A program made the translations under genes and the position numbers. The notes below the pieces were generated by a model. That model was not told where the DNA came from. It made no database searches and worked only from the letters and a program-made list of their open reading frames with translations. 64,000 nt of DNA from Sphingomonas rosea (GTDB taxonomy: Bacteria; Pseudomonadota; Alphaproteobacteria; Sphingomonadales; Sphingomonadaceae). The stretch lies in the NCBI RefSeq assembly GCF_039538065.1, contig NZ_BAABBR010000001.1, positions 496,001 to 560,000 of the forward strand, given 5' to 3'. This document shows positions 7,540-15,323 of this stretch, one piece after another (positions within the stretch are counted from its first letter, which is position 1; every line of letters begins with the position of its first letter).

Positions 7540-8199
7540 GTGAAGCGTTGGATTTCCGATCATGGCTTAACGATCATCTTACTCGCGCTTTTTCTCGTCA
7601 GCATAATCGGCCAGTGGCTCTCGGGCTGGACGGTCGAGAACGAGGAATTGCGAAGCCATGGCCGACAGGTATCGAGCGCCTGGGAGTATCTTGGCAGCGC
7701 CACATTCCAGTCCTCGGTCTTCGAGAATTGGGAAAGCGAGTTCCTTCAGATGTCCGTGTATGTCGTACTCACCAGCATCCTGGTGCAGCGTGGATCGTCG
7801 GAATCGAGGGATCCGGACAAACCCGATCGCGATGGCTCGCTGCAGGAAATTGCGCAGAATCAAGACGCGCCGAGGATCCTTCGCCGCGGCCCAGTCATGC
7901 GATGGATCTATGCCCACAGTCTGGGCACCGCCTTGTTCGTGCTTTTCCTCCTATCGTTCATTCTCCATTGGACCAACAGCGCGAAGGTTGCAGCGGACAA
8001 GGCTCGCGAGCATGGCGACGCGGCTGTCAGCGCCCTCGCGTACTTGCGCGACCCTCAGTTGTGGTTCGAATCGTTCCAGAATTGGCAGAGCGAGTTTCTC
8101 TCCACTGCCGTCCTCGTTGTTCTCTCGATCTACCTGCGACAACGAAACTCTCCGGAGAGCAAGCCGCTCACTGCATCGAACTCGCAGACGGGTTCTTGA
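7540..8199 (+). CDS. DUF6766 family membrane protein with internal duplication
   Basis: From GTG 7540 (MKRWISDHGLTIILLALFLV) the product has 219 residues; a longer start at 7477 is less likely because family members begin with KRW. Two halves repeat one plan: a hydrophobic segment, a charged patch, then FENWESEFLQMSVYVVLTSI in half one and FQNWQSEFLSTAVLVVLSIY in half two, each ending in a short basic loop (LVQRGSSESRDP / LRQRNSPESKP). That gives four membrane segments and a clear internal duplication. DUF6766 proteins have no established role. It is divergent from the Crp/Fnr gene. Confidence 0.8.
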   Translation: MKRWISDHGLTIILLALFLVSIIGQWLSGWTVENEELRSHGRQVSSAWEYLGSATFQSSVFENWESEFLQMSVYVVLTSILVQRGSSESRDPDKPDRDGSLQEIAQNQDAPRILRRGPVMRWIYAHSLGTALFVLFLLSFILHWTNSAKVAADKAREHGDAAVSALAYLRDPQLWFESFQNWQSEFLSTAVLVVLSIYLRQRNSPESKPLTASNSQTGS

Positions 8200-8539
8200 A
8201 CGAGGGATCCGCGTTTCGGTACGCCGCAAATCGGAGAGCAATCCGCCCGTTTCGGGTGCGCTGGTACGCCGTCGATGCATCCTAAACGGCCGTTTTAGGT
8301 TAGCCATTGCCGATAGTAAGCTACTGAAAATGCATCAGTCGCCGTCAAAGTGTTAGCCACGGTAAGTGTCTGTAATTGCGCGATTGTGGCACACCGGCTC
8401 GGGCCTCCACTACCCTTCAGAAATGGCGGAAATTCGCCATGAGCTGGAGAGGTTAGCCATTACATCAAGAGCGGTTAGCCATTTTTTTGCGCGTCGTGGC
8501 TGATCTTTTGAAGCATGCTTTGCAGCGAAGGCCGAGCGC
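8200..8539. other. Gene-free spacer with GTTAGCCAT direct repeats
   Basis: No coding sequence is convincing here. The stretch holds a near-palindrome CCTAAACGGCCGTTTTAGG (8282-8300), a 6-bp stem ATGGCG/CGCCAT (8423-8440), and four same-strand copies of GTTAGCCA (listed separately). Together they suggest a regulatory region upstream of the small gene at 8540. Confidence 0.4.
8300..8482 (+). repeat. Four direct GTTAGCCA(T/C) copies
   Basis: GTTAGCCAT starts at 8300, 8452 and 8474, and GTTAGCCAC at 8352. Spacings are 52, 100 and 22 bases. All are in the same orientation, and the last ends 58 bases before the ATG at 8540. They could be binding sites for a regulator; the irregular spacing is unlike plasmid iterons or CRISPR. 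Confidence 0.5.
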
Positions 8540-8755
8540 ATGTCCGATGATAAGATTGCCCAATATCGCCAACTCGTGCTGATTGAGAGCAGTCGGGCCC
8601 TGACAGCTCCTACTCGTGCCATCGCGCTCAAGCACGAGGCTTTAGCCGACCATTACCTCAGGCTGATTGAGACGATGACCCGTCGGGTAGCGAATGATAC
8701 TCGCGAGCTGCCCGATCATACGAATCCGCCAAGTCGGTCAGGCGAGCCGCGGTAG
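8540..8755 (+). CDS. Small helical-hairpin protein (paralogue group)
   Basis: The product has 71 residues. The first 45 (MSDDKIAQYRQLVLIESSRA, then AIALKHEALADHYLRLIE) follow the same plan as the protein at 9252-9473: acidic start, Tyr-x-x-R/Q, a helix with E and A spacing, then A-x-x-H-x-x-L-x-x-Y. The last 25 residues lie over the 3' end of the convergent gene 8658-8846 and look like run-on sequence. No catalytic motif; probably a soluble helical hairpin. Confidence 0.5.
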   Translation: MSDDKIAQYRQLVLIESSRALTAPTRAIALKHEALADHYLRLIETMTRRVANDTRELPDHTNPPSRSGEPR

Positions 8756-8846
8756 CGGGGTCGGCCGCACGCCTCGCCTCCTCACGATACTGCTTGGCGA
8801 GGCGGGCTAATCGCAAATCAAGGATCGAACGATCTTCCGACGACAT
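8658..8846 (-). CDS. Small helical-hairpin protein (paralogue group)
   Basis: The product has 62 residues from ATG 8846 (MSSEDRSILDLRLARLAKQY). The frame is open further upstream, but that part is Arg/Trp-rich and lacks the family pattern. The start MSSED and the block AARLTDLADSYDRAAREY match the plan of its neighbours. It overlaps the convergent gene 8540-8755 by 98 bases at the 3' ends, an unusually long overlap suggesting that one of the two reading-frame ends has drifted. Confidence 0.5.
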   Translation of the reverse strand: MSSEDRSILDLRLARLAKQYREEARRAADPATAARLTDLADSYDRAAREYHSLPDGSSSQSA

Positions 8847-9024
8847 AAACCCCACTCGGGTCGCTGAGCCCGGCCAAGTACTCGGGCGCAAAGCAGTTCG
8901 GTGACGACGCCACCAGTCGCAATACAGACCTTCGTCGCGGTTCGATCTAGTCCGATAAGAATGTCGTGCTGCAAGAGACCCCACTGTACCTATTAGGATC
9001 GTATCAGCTGTGGCATCTCTTAAT

Positions 9025-9210
9025 TTAATCTGAGGATCCCGAACGCTCGCGCTTCAGTAGCGCTTCGGCCATTGCATCTTCGACTTCATCGATGGCCATG
9101 GCCAATCGCGATGCAGCCATCTGCAATCCTTCACGGTCAAGTAAGACTATGGCCGCGCGAAGGTACGCCAGAGCATCGTGCAAATTCGCGTCGTCAGGAA
9201 ATTTTTTCAT
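9025..9210 (-). CDS. Small helical protein
   Basis: The product has 61 residues (MKKFPDDANLHDALAYLRAA, then AIVLLDREGLQMAASRLAMA), all helical, ending with a charged tail KRERSGSSD. The pattern ALAYLRAAIVLLD...AASRLAMAIDEVEDAM suggests two amphipathic helices. It lies among genes for similar short helical proteins on the same strand but is less clearly related to them. Function unknown. Confidence 0.45.
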   Translation of the reverse strand: MKKFPDDANLHDALAYLRAAIVLLDREGLQMAASRLAMAIDEVEDAMAEALLKRERSGSSD

Positions 9211-9251
9211 CTACGAATAGCCAGCGGCCTAAGGACATCGTGAGCGATGAC

Positions 9252-9473
9252 TCATGAGCCACTACCAGGTCGAATTTGCCGCGACCCCTCAAAATCAAAC
9301 GGATCGACGACGTCTGAGCTTTCCGCTCCGCGTCTCAAAGACGCGATGACATTCTCGTAGTGCGCTGATAGCTGCTCGTGAATGGCGGCGATTTCGGCGG
9401 TCGGCGCGGACTTGGCGCGGTCACGTTCCACCGAGGCACGTTGCTGATAATACGCGATATCTTCCGAAGGCAT
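9252..9473 (-). CDS. Small helical-hairpin protein (paralogue group)
   Basis: The product has 73 residues from ATG 9473, with GGGAGAG a few bases upstream. MPSEDIAYYQQRASVERDRA followed by AAIHEQLSAHYENVIASLRR shows the group pattern clearly (Y-Y-x-x-R-A-x-x-E-x-x-x-A, then A-x-H-x-x-L-x-x-x-Y). The C-terminal 25 residues are loop-like. The in-frame extension to 9554 lies upstream of the ribosome site and is rejected. Function unknown. Confidence 0.55.
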   Translation of the reverse strand: MPSEDIAYYQQRASVERDRAKSAPTAEIAAIHEQLSAHYENVIASLRRGAESSDVVDPFDFEGSRQIRPGSGS

Positions 9474-9743
9474 ACATCTCTCCCTCGTGACAGCGGAACC
9501 TCGCATTCGTCTCTCGTGCGCAAACTTGCTGAAAGAACAGTATGCGCTGCGCAAATTATGCGCCCTTCCTTCAGAGATAGCGAGTCCGTGACAAACCGGG
9601 GAACGCTAGGCAAGCGCCCAACCCGATCCGCTCCTGACCGCGCTTCGCATACCATGTCATGACCGTATGCACCGGCCCGCCCGTTCAGCTTGCGGCCAAC
9701 TTTCGTTGGGCACTACTGCGCCCGGTGGCCCGGCGTTCCGAGT

Positions 9744-9968
9744 TTAAACGCCGGGTTGCCAACCCTCTTCGGCATTGCCGCCCGTAGCCGAACTCCGTTC
9801 CGATGTTGGGCACGCCGGAATCGCAGGTGCCTCAAGCACCTGCAAACAGGCCTCATATTGGGCGCACAAGATTCGGATAGCTGCGCTCGTTTTTTCGTCA
9901 TTGCACTCACGCGCGAGGCGGTGGCATCGCTTGATCTGATCACGCAACCATTCAACGTCACCGCCCAT
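9744..9968 (-). CDS. Small helical protein, WLRDQIKRC type
   Basis: The product has 74 residues from ATG 9968. MGGDVEWLRDQIKRCHRLAR and AAIRILCAQYEACLQVL form two helices of the kind W-L-x-x-Q-x-x-x-C-x-x-L-A-x-E, then A-x-x-L-x-x-x-Y-E, a pattern I associate with short sphingomonad proteins of unknown role. The C-terminal third is proline/serine-rich. The 270-base spacer between 9473 and 9744 shows no other gene. Confidence 0.45.
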   Translation of the reverse strand: MGGDVEWLRDQIKRCHRLARECNDEKTSAAIRILCAQYEACLQVLEAPAIPACPTSERSSATGGNAEEGWQPGV

Positions 9969-10414
9969 GCGCCCAATTGAGCCTATGTCGAGAAGCTGAC
10001 AATAGGCCGAAAGGACGTGTCGGCGACCCGGCGACTTGACTGGGGGGCACCGAGCCGCCGACGGTACGGTGGCACCGCTGGTTTTGGCAGGCAACGTCTC
10101 TATTCTCGCGATCGCAACGTTCCTTGCGCCTTAATTGCCTTGTCTTAGGGCACCACCACCGCAGGTGGGCAACATCGAGACTCCAAGCCGAAGAGTTCAT
10201 GCCGAATTTCTACACCCTGAGCCGAAACGATTGCGCTTGCGTTGTTGCGGTGATCGGGAGCATTCTCGCTCACGGGCCTGCTGTACGTAGCCGCAATTTC
10301 GAACCAACCCGAGGGGGCTGGTGAGGCCCGGGCGGGTTGCCGTGCCAGCGCCCGCCCGGCCTCTTCCAAACTTGCGAGCGGTCCCTCTCCGCAGGCGTCC
10401 GGGAGGACCATGCC
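9969..10414. other. Spacer before the recombinase gene
   Basis: No well-supported gene. A 41-residue frame at 10199-10324 (MPNFYTLSRNDCACVVAVIG, hydrophobic centre) ends right at the hairpin described next and could be a small membrane peptide, but it has only a weak ribosome site. The rest may carry the promoter of the recombinase gene. Confidence 0.3.
10323..10363. terminator. Strong GC hairpin upstream of the recombinase
   Basis: GAGGCCCGGGCGGG pairs with CCCGCCCGGCCTC (one bulge) around a 14-base loop. It lacks a T-run, so it may act as a terminator for upstream transcription, or as a structural barrier near a mobile-element boundary. Confidence 0.4.
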
Positions 10415-12205
10415 ATGCGACACGAGAGCGCACCACGAACCATCACTCGCTGCGCCATTTACACCAGAAAGAGTACGGAAAGTCCGACTGGTCAGGAAAT
10501 GACCTCACTGGCAGGGCAGCGGGCGGTCTGCGTGGCGTATATCAAGTGCCAAGCTCACAAGGGCTGGATCGAGCTGCCACAGCATTACGACGATGAAGGC
10601 TTCACGGGCGGCAACCTCGAACGGCCAGCGCTACACCGCCTGCTAACCGATGCTCGCGAAGGGCGGATCGACGCAATCGTCTTCTACAAGATCGACCGGC
10701 TGACCCGCTCGCTCGCCGACTTTGTTCGCCTGATGGATGCCTTCCAGCATTTCGGCATATCCTTCGTCAGCGTCACCCAGTCGTTCGACACCACCGACAG
10801 CATGGGTCGCATGGTGCTCAACATCCTGCTCACCTTCGCGCAGTTCGAGCGGGAGATGATGGGAGACCGGATCCGCGACAAGAAGAACACGATGCGCCGA
10901 AGCGGCCTCTTCATCGGCGGCGCCGCGCCCATCGGTTACAAGAAGCACAAGGGTCGGCTGGCGATTGAGGCCTGCGAAGAGCGGCTTGTCCGCGAGGCAT
11001 GGGCTCGCTTTGACGATTATCCGAGCATCCGAGGACTTCTTCGCGCGCTCGAGGACGAGGGGCTGGGTGCGACACTTCGCGCCGATCGGCAACGGGGGGA
11101 ACGTCGTCCGCTCTGGTACGGCGGCTCTGCCTGCCGGATGTTTTCGAACCCGCTCTACGCCGGATACCAGTGCGTGGAAGGGAAGCTGATCCGGGGTGAT
11201 CACGAGCCCTACGTCTCGCTCGACCGCTGGACGGCGATCCAGGACGTGCTTGCCAGTCGGTCGAAGAAGAGCGGAAAGGCCGACCTCAGCCTGCACGTCC
11301 TGGCCGGGCTCGCCTTTGACGATACCGATCGCGTGCTGGCCCCGCGGCTTCGCGGGACCCATCGGTGGCCGCAGCGCTACTATGAGAGCGATAGCCGTCG
11401 TTTTCGCAAGGGCGGGCGGCAAGATCGAGTCAGGGTCAGGGCGCCCGAACTCGAGAATCTGGTGAAGGCGGCGATCATCGCGTTCCTCAACGATCAGGAG
11501 CAGTTGCGGGTCGCGGTCATCCGCGCCTACGCCGATCCGGAATTGGCCTTTGCGATGCAGCAAAAGGGACCCGTCGCCGCCTCGCGGTTGGTCGACTTCA
11601 AGGGCGCAGAACTCCGGCACGTTTTCGAAGCGCTGCTCAGCCGCGTCGAGATCGCCAAGCGCGAAGTCCGGATCTGGGTATCGCTTCGAACGCTTGATGC
11701 TTTCCTGAATTGGAGCGGCATCGGCCTATTCCGAACCGTACGGGAGATGTCGCGATCGCCGGAAGACCTGCACCTCATTCAAGTTGATGCGGTTCTCGCA
11801 CCCCATCGAGTGAAGCTCAGCTTGCCGTATGAATGCGTGCCTGGCGCGAACCGCTCGGCCCACCTAGTGAGGCTGCTGGACACGGCCGCCAAGGCGCAGG
11901 TCGGCCTCCTGAGCGATCCAGCACGGGATCTCGAGAAACACGCGGCGGCGCTGAAACTTGGGCCAAGCAAATATTCGCGTCTGCTGCGGCTCAACTACCT
12001 TGCGCCGGACATCAAAGCCGCCATCATCGATGGCCGCCAGCCTGAAGACCTCACAGAACACAAACTTCTTTATTCGCCACTGCCCGCCGATTGGCGTCAG
12101 CAGCGCGCCATACTCGGCTTCCCGGAGCCGGATCCTGATCGCCCTTACCTTCGTCGTGTCGGCCGACACGGGCGAAATATTCGGGCGGAAGAGCATCGAG
12201 AATGA
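10415..12205 (+). CDS. Large serine recombinase
   Basis: The product has 596 residues. ATG 10415 is preferred because GGGAGGA lies seven bases upstream. The N-terminal resolvase domain (about residues 12-165) starts CAIYTRKSTES, with the catalytic Ser in the YxRxS position, and contains YKIDRLTRSLADFVRLMDAF and FAQFEREMMGDRIRDK, both classic for this family. It is followed by a recombinase domain (about 180-290, GAAPIGYKKHKGRL...GYQCVEGKL). The C-terminus lacks an obvious zinc ribbon. Such enzymes integrate phages or mobile elements at short att sites. No phage structural genes follow, so it is either the integrase of a decayed element or a free-standing invertase-like enzyme. A perfect palindrome, CGTGTCGGCCGACACG, lies in its 3' end (12155-12170). 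Confidence 0.9.
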   Translation: MRHESAPRTITRCAIYTRKSTESPTGQEMTSLAGQRAVCVAYIKCQAHKGWIELPQHYDDEGFTGGNLERPALHRLLTDAREGRIDAIVFYKIDRLTRSLADFVRLMDAFQHFGISFVSVTQSFDTTDSMGRMVLNILLTFAQFEREMMGDRIRDKKNTMRRSGLFIGGAAPIGYKKHKGRLAIEACEERLVREAWARFDDYPSIRGLLRALEDEGLGATLRADRQRGERRPLWYGGSACRMFSNPLYAGYQCVEGKLIRGDHEPYVSLDRWTAIQDVLASRSKKSGKADLSLHVLAGLAFDDTDRVLAPRLRGTHRWPQRYYESDSRRFRKGGRQDRVRVRAPELENLVKAAIIAFLNDQEQLRVAVIRAYADPELAFAMQQKGPVAASRLVDFKGAELRHVFEALLSRVEIAKREVRIWVSLRTLDAFLNWSGIGLFRTVREMSRSPEDLHLIQVDAVLAPHRVKLSLPYECVPGANRSAHLVRLLDTAAKAQVGLLSDPARDLEKHAAALKLGPSKYSRLLRLNYLAPDIKAAIIDGRQPEDLTEHKLLYSPLPADWRQQRAILGFPEPDPDRPYLRRVGRHGRNIRAEEHRE

Positions 12206-12235
12206 CATTCTAGGAGACCTGACGTTCCCGCTACC

Positions 12236-12601
12236 ATTGTCTGCATCGCTCCCCAGGTCATCGACGGAGACAGCATCCGCTGTGCGAACGTGGGGGAAGT
12301 ACGGCTGCTCGGCATCGATGCGCCCGATCGGAGTGACAGCCGGCCCTGCCGCGAGGGCTTCGGCGATCACGTCTGTGACAGCGCGGCCGCGACGAGGGCG
12401 AAGCTCACCATGCGCGTCGCGTTACGCCTCGGCCCGGTGCGGCTCGAACCGGTCGGCCGAGATCGCTACCGCCGGCTGCTGGCAGTGGCCTGGGCGGGCC
12501 CCACGAACCTCAACTGCCGGATGCTGCGCGTGCCAGGCGTTCGCTACATCCCGCGCTACGACAATGGCGGCAAGGTCGGCCGCGCCTGCCGCTATGGGTA
12601 G
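12236..12601 (+). CDS. Thermonuclease (SNase)-like protein, start uncertain
   Basis: The frame is open from 12206, right after the recombinase stop. VIDGDSIRC, VRLLGIDAPD and DRYRRLLAVAW correspond to the calcium-binding, active-site and beta-barrel blocks of staphylococcal-nuclease-like proteins. The usual Glu after the proline of the LLGIDAPE block is Asp here. No ATG, GTG or TTG precedes the DGDS block; ATT at 12236 is a possible rare start, while GTG 12290 would delete DGDS. The end NLNCRMLRVPGVRYIPRYD is a variant of the family ending. The 5' end may have been lost when the recombinase-bearing DNA arrived, so this may be a pseudogene. Confidence 0.5.
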   Translation: MVCIAPQVIDGDSIRCANVGEVRLLGIDAPDRSDSRPCREGFGDHVCDSAAATRAKLTMRVALRLGPVRLEPVGRDRYRRLLAVAWAGPTNLNCRMLRVPGVRYIPRYDNGGKVGRACRYG

Positions 12602-12739
12602 GTAGGTCTTGCTCGCTGCTTGCCAAGCCGACCGCCCATCGCCCAACAATAGCTGATCGTCGGCATCAGCTGGCAGTGGTCAGGGGGTAGCGTTGGGAAT
12701 CGGACGAAGGCAATCGGGCTCTGGACCCGCTCCTGGTTG

Positions 12740-12940
12740 ATGGCGCGACCGTCCTATGGGGTCAGGGTGGGCCAGCGCGATCTTCGCGTCACGAACGTCA
12801 GCTGGCAAACGCGCGGGCTCGTCAGCTGGGAATCCGAGTGGAAGACGCGGGCCATCAAACGCGTGCTCAAGCAGCGCGCCGGCGCCTTCATCGACGTCGG
12901 CGCCAATATCGGCCAGACCCTGTTGGTCTCAACGACTTAA
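12740..12940 (+). pseudogene. FkbM-family methyltransferase, truncated N-terminal fragment
   Basis: About 62 recognisable residues: SWESEWKTRAIKRVLKQRAG then AFIDVGANIGQTLL, which is the SAM-binding motif I region of FkbM methyltransferases (full length about 230-280 residues). Similarity stops at about base 12923 and the frame ends VSTT-stop. Immediately beyond lies the end of the oppositely oriented DUF5681 gene. The missing C-terminal two thirds are not seen elsewhere in the window, including after the methyltransferase operon, so this is a deletion or a one-sided junction rather than a clean insertion. Confidence 0.65.
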
Positions 12941-13510
12941 CTGGTGACACTGTGCCCTCATTGACCACCAGCTTGGCCATTCAACCTTTTCCGGCTTTTG
13001 CGTGACTTTCATTACGGCCATTTGGTCGTCGGCAGATAGCTCACCTCCCTGCATCCTATCGAGTGCGAGCTGCACGATCCACGGCTTGAGCAGGATGCGT
13101 GCATTCACCTCAGAATAGCGATTCAGCTTCGTTGCAATGCCCAGCGGTTCGATACTGCAGCCGACGGAGCCCGGAGAAACGCCTTTCCAAATGATTTTGA
13201 TCTGTTGCAACTCCTCCGCCCCGCGTCTTGATCGTGCATTCTCGATCGCGGCGAGAGACGCTCGGGCAGCCGCACTGTCGCCAGACAACCCCTTCTTGGT
13301 GAGGTGAAGCAAAAAGGCCTCGGCGGCAGTTACCCGCCGCTGCCGTCCATCCTCGCGAATGGTCACCATCTGTCCAAGCAGACTGTCGTACGGGATGTCA
13401 CTGCCGCTGGCTTTGCGAGGTCGTCCGCGCGGATTGCCACTCTGCCCCTTTTGGAAGCGCGTCGCGGTGGGTGGCCTGCCGTAACCAACCTGCTCTGGCT
13501 CGTTCTCCAT
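12929..13510 (-). CDS. DUF5681 domain protein (second of pair)
   Basis: The product has 193 residues from ATG 13510, which overlaps the TGA of the upstream gene (TGATG), so translation is coupled. The N-terminal GYGRPPTATRFQKGQSGNPR and GRPRK form the DUF5681 signature, a short basic stretch often found in proteins next to ParB/methyltransferase genes and in phage-like settings. The middle (SLLGQMVTIREDGRQRRVTA, then EAFLLHLTKKGLSGDSAA) parallels its upstream neighbour. The rest is probably helical. No enzymatic motif; the function of the family is not established. The gene ends in the fragmentary FkbM gene. Confidence 0.75.
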   Translation of the reverse strand: MENEPEQVGYGRPPTATRFQKGQSGNPRGRPRKASGSDIPYDSLLGQMVTIREDGRQRRVTAAEAFLLHLTKKGLSGDSAAARASLAAIENARSRRGAEELQQIKIIWKGVSPGSVGCSIEPLGIATKLNRYSEVNARILLKPWIVQLALDRMQGGELSADDQMAVMKVTQKPEKVEWPSWWSMRAQCHQLSR

Positions 13511-14043
13511 CAGCTTTGCCCACGCTGACGCGGCCACTTAAGATCTGACGCGTTCAGCGTCGTTCGCTTGATCTCGTCCCGATCCTTTTCTGTAAGCTGC
13601 CGGCGCCCAGGACGGCTCAAGGCGGCTTGAGCGGCCCACGTCGCCAGCTTCATGCGAGTGCCGTTCTGGCAATCTCCCGACCAAGACGGGTCGGGCACAG
13701 TGATTCCAAGGAGCAACATGGCGTCATCAGCATTCCGGGGATCCTGTTCGTGACGAAACTTGTAGGCCGGCGCCCCTAAAGGGACGACCTTCTTTGCCAA
13801 AGCTTCTTCACGCTTTTCGATCATCTTCAAGACGGCTCGCACCGCCATTCTGCTGCCCTTGAGCGCCGCCTGGTAAGTCTGCTGTTGTAGCGCCTCGTCG
13901 AGAGTAAGCTCACGCTCGACACCGTTCTTCATCACTGTCAGCGTCTTATCGAAGATGATGTCGAAGGCTGAAACGTGCGGGCGCCGCTTCTTGGGACGTC
14001 CGCCAGGATTGCCGCTCTGTCCTTTGACAAACCTGCCACTCAC
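13510..14043 (-). CDS. DUF5681 domain protein (first of pair)
   Basis: The preferred start is GTG 14043, which overlaps the methyltransferase stop (GTGA), giving 177 residues; a TTG at 14088 is possible but lies inside the upstream gene. GRFVKGQSGNPGGRPKKRRP is the DUF5681 signature, followed by VMKNGVERELTLDEALQQQT, equivalent to the block in the second copy. The middle contains a helical region KGSRMAVRAVLKMIEKREEA. The two proteins look like diverged tandem duplicates. They are encoded after the methyltransferase in one operon, so they probably act with it, perhaps in DNA binding; that is inference. Confidence 0.75.
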   Translation of the reverse strand: MSGRFVKGQSGNPGGRPKKRRPHVSAFDIIFDKTLTVMKNGVERELTLDEALQQQTYQAALKGSRMAVRAVLKMIEKREEALAKKVVPLGAPAYKFRHEQDPRNADDAMLLLGITVPDPSWSGDCQNGTRMKLATWAAQAALSRPGRRQLTEKDRDEIKRTTLNASDLKWPRQRGQS

Positions 14044-15323
14044 TGGGCTCGCTCCAGCTTTGGCGTTCCTCCGGTTGCCTGCGCCCAACGCTCAACGGCG
14101 ACGTCAACGTACGCGGGATCGATGTCGCACCCGCGGAAGCGTCGCCCGCACCGTTCAGCAGCGATCAGCGACGTACCGGACCCAAGGAATATGTCGAACA
14201 CCAGGTCGCCGCGCTTGGTCACATCCTGGTAGGCGTCCGTCACCATCGCCACCGGCTTGACCGTTGGATGCAGCGCCAAGTCCTCGCGCCGGCTACCAGC
14301 CATGGAGTTAACTGACGGATAGTCCCAGACATTGGTTCGATTGCGACCATGCCGGCCGAGCTCGACCATGTTGGCGTGGGGCACATCGCCCACGCGATAG
14401 ACGAACACCATCTCGTGCTTTGAGCGGTAGAGAGAACCCATTCCTGCGTTGCTCTTGTTCCAGACGCAGATGTTCAGAAGCTCGCCGTAAACCGAGCGTC
14501 CCACCACCGAGACGTCATCAAGATGGCGCCAGTCCATGCAGACAAAGTGAACAGCGCCTGGCCGCGAAACCACTGCGGCCGCTCCGAGCGTCTCCTCGAG
14601 GAACTGTCGGAAAGCCGCATCGCTCATCTCGCCTGAGGCCATTGCAAACTCGCGGTGTCGCCCCTTGGCGTTCGCGTGCCCATTGATCTTGACGTTGTAC
14701 GGCGGATCCAAAAACGCCGCATCGATCGCGGCCCCCTCCCCTATCAGCCGCTTCAGAAACTCCAGATCGCGGCCGTCGCCACAGCCGATGCGATGCTCAC
14801 CCAACACCCACACGTCCCCTGGCCGCGTCCGCGGCTCCGCTGGTACGGCCGGAATACACTCATCGTCTGGATCGTTCGCGGCCTTCAGAATGACGTCGAT
14901 TTCGCCACTCGCAAAGCCGGTGAGGCCCAGGTCGAAGTCGATGTCCAGATTGCCAAGATCAGTCAGTTCAAGTCGTAGAATCTCTAAATCCCAGCCGGCA
15001 TTCAGAGCGATCTTGTTGTCTGCTAACCGCAACGCCTTCTTCTGAGCCTCGGAAAGACCCCCGAGGGTGATCGATGGCACCTCCGCTAGGCCAAGCTCTT
15101 GTGCCGCCCTCAGCCGGCCATGGCCGGCGATAAGAAACCCGGCTTCGTCCACGAGCACTGGATTGGTGAAGCCAAACTGCTGAATGGATTTCACCAATTG
15201 CGTGATCTGCCGCTTGGGATGCGTTCGCGCATTACGCGGATCAGGTTGCAGGGAACTGGTCGCTTGATAAATAATCGCCAGCTGACGATCGGTATCCGCC
15301 GTTGCCGTTGCGTTCTGCTTCAT
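14040..15323 (-). CDS. ParB-like nuclease/DNA methyltransferase fusion
   Basis: The product has 427 residues from ATG 15323. The N-terminal ParB/sulfiredoxin-like domain (about residues 15-115) includes NPVLVDEAGFLIAGHGRLRA and the typical start LQPDPRNARTHPKRQI. The C-terminal methyltransferase (about 175-420) carries DPPYN (motif IV) before the SAM motif DIFLGSGTSLIAAE (motif I), the order of beta-class N6-adenine/N4-cytosine enzymes. No restriction endonuclease gene is adjacent, so it is either an orphan modification enzyme or part of a mobile cassette with the two DUF5681 genes. The target sequence cannot be read from the protein. ParB-type fusions with this architecture are frequent in phages and integrative elements. 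Confidence 0.9.
   Translation of the reverse strand: MKQNATATADTDRQLAIIYQATSSLQPDPRNARTHPKRQITQLVKSIQQFGFTNPVLVDEAGFLIAGHGRLRAAQELGLAEVPSITLGGLSEAQKKALRLADNKIALNAGWDLEILRLELTDLGNLDIDFDLGLTGFASGEIDVILKAANDPDDECIPAVPAEPRTRPGDVWVLGEHRIGCGDGRDLEFLKRLIGEGAAIDAAFLDPPYNVKINGHANAKGRHREFAMASGEMSDAAFRQFLEETLGAAAVVSRPGAVHFVCMDWRHLDDVSVVGRSVYGELLNICVWNKSNAGMGSLYRSKHEMVFVYRVGDVPHANMVELGRHGRNRTNVWDYPSVNSMAGSRREDLALHPTVKPVAMVTDAYQDVTKRGDLVFDIFLGSGTSLIAAERCGRRFRGCDIDPAYVDVAVERWAQATGGTPKLERAQ

Noticed and set aside
10415..15323. A complete prophage or conjugative element
   Set aside because: A recombinase and a ParB-methyltransferase are present, but no capsid, tail, portal, relaxase or type IV secretion gene is found.
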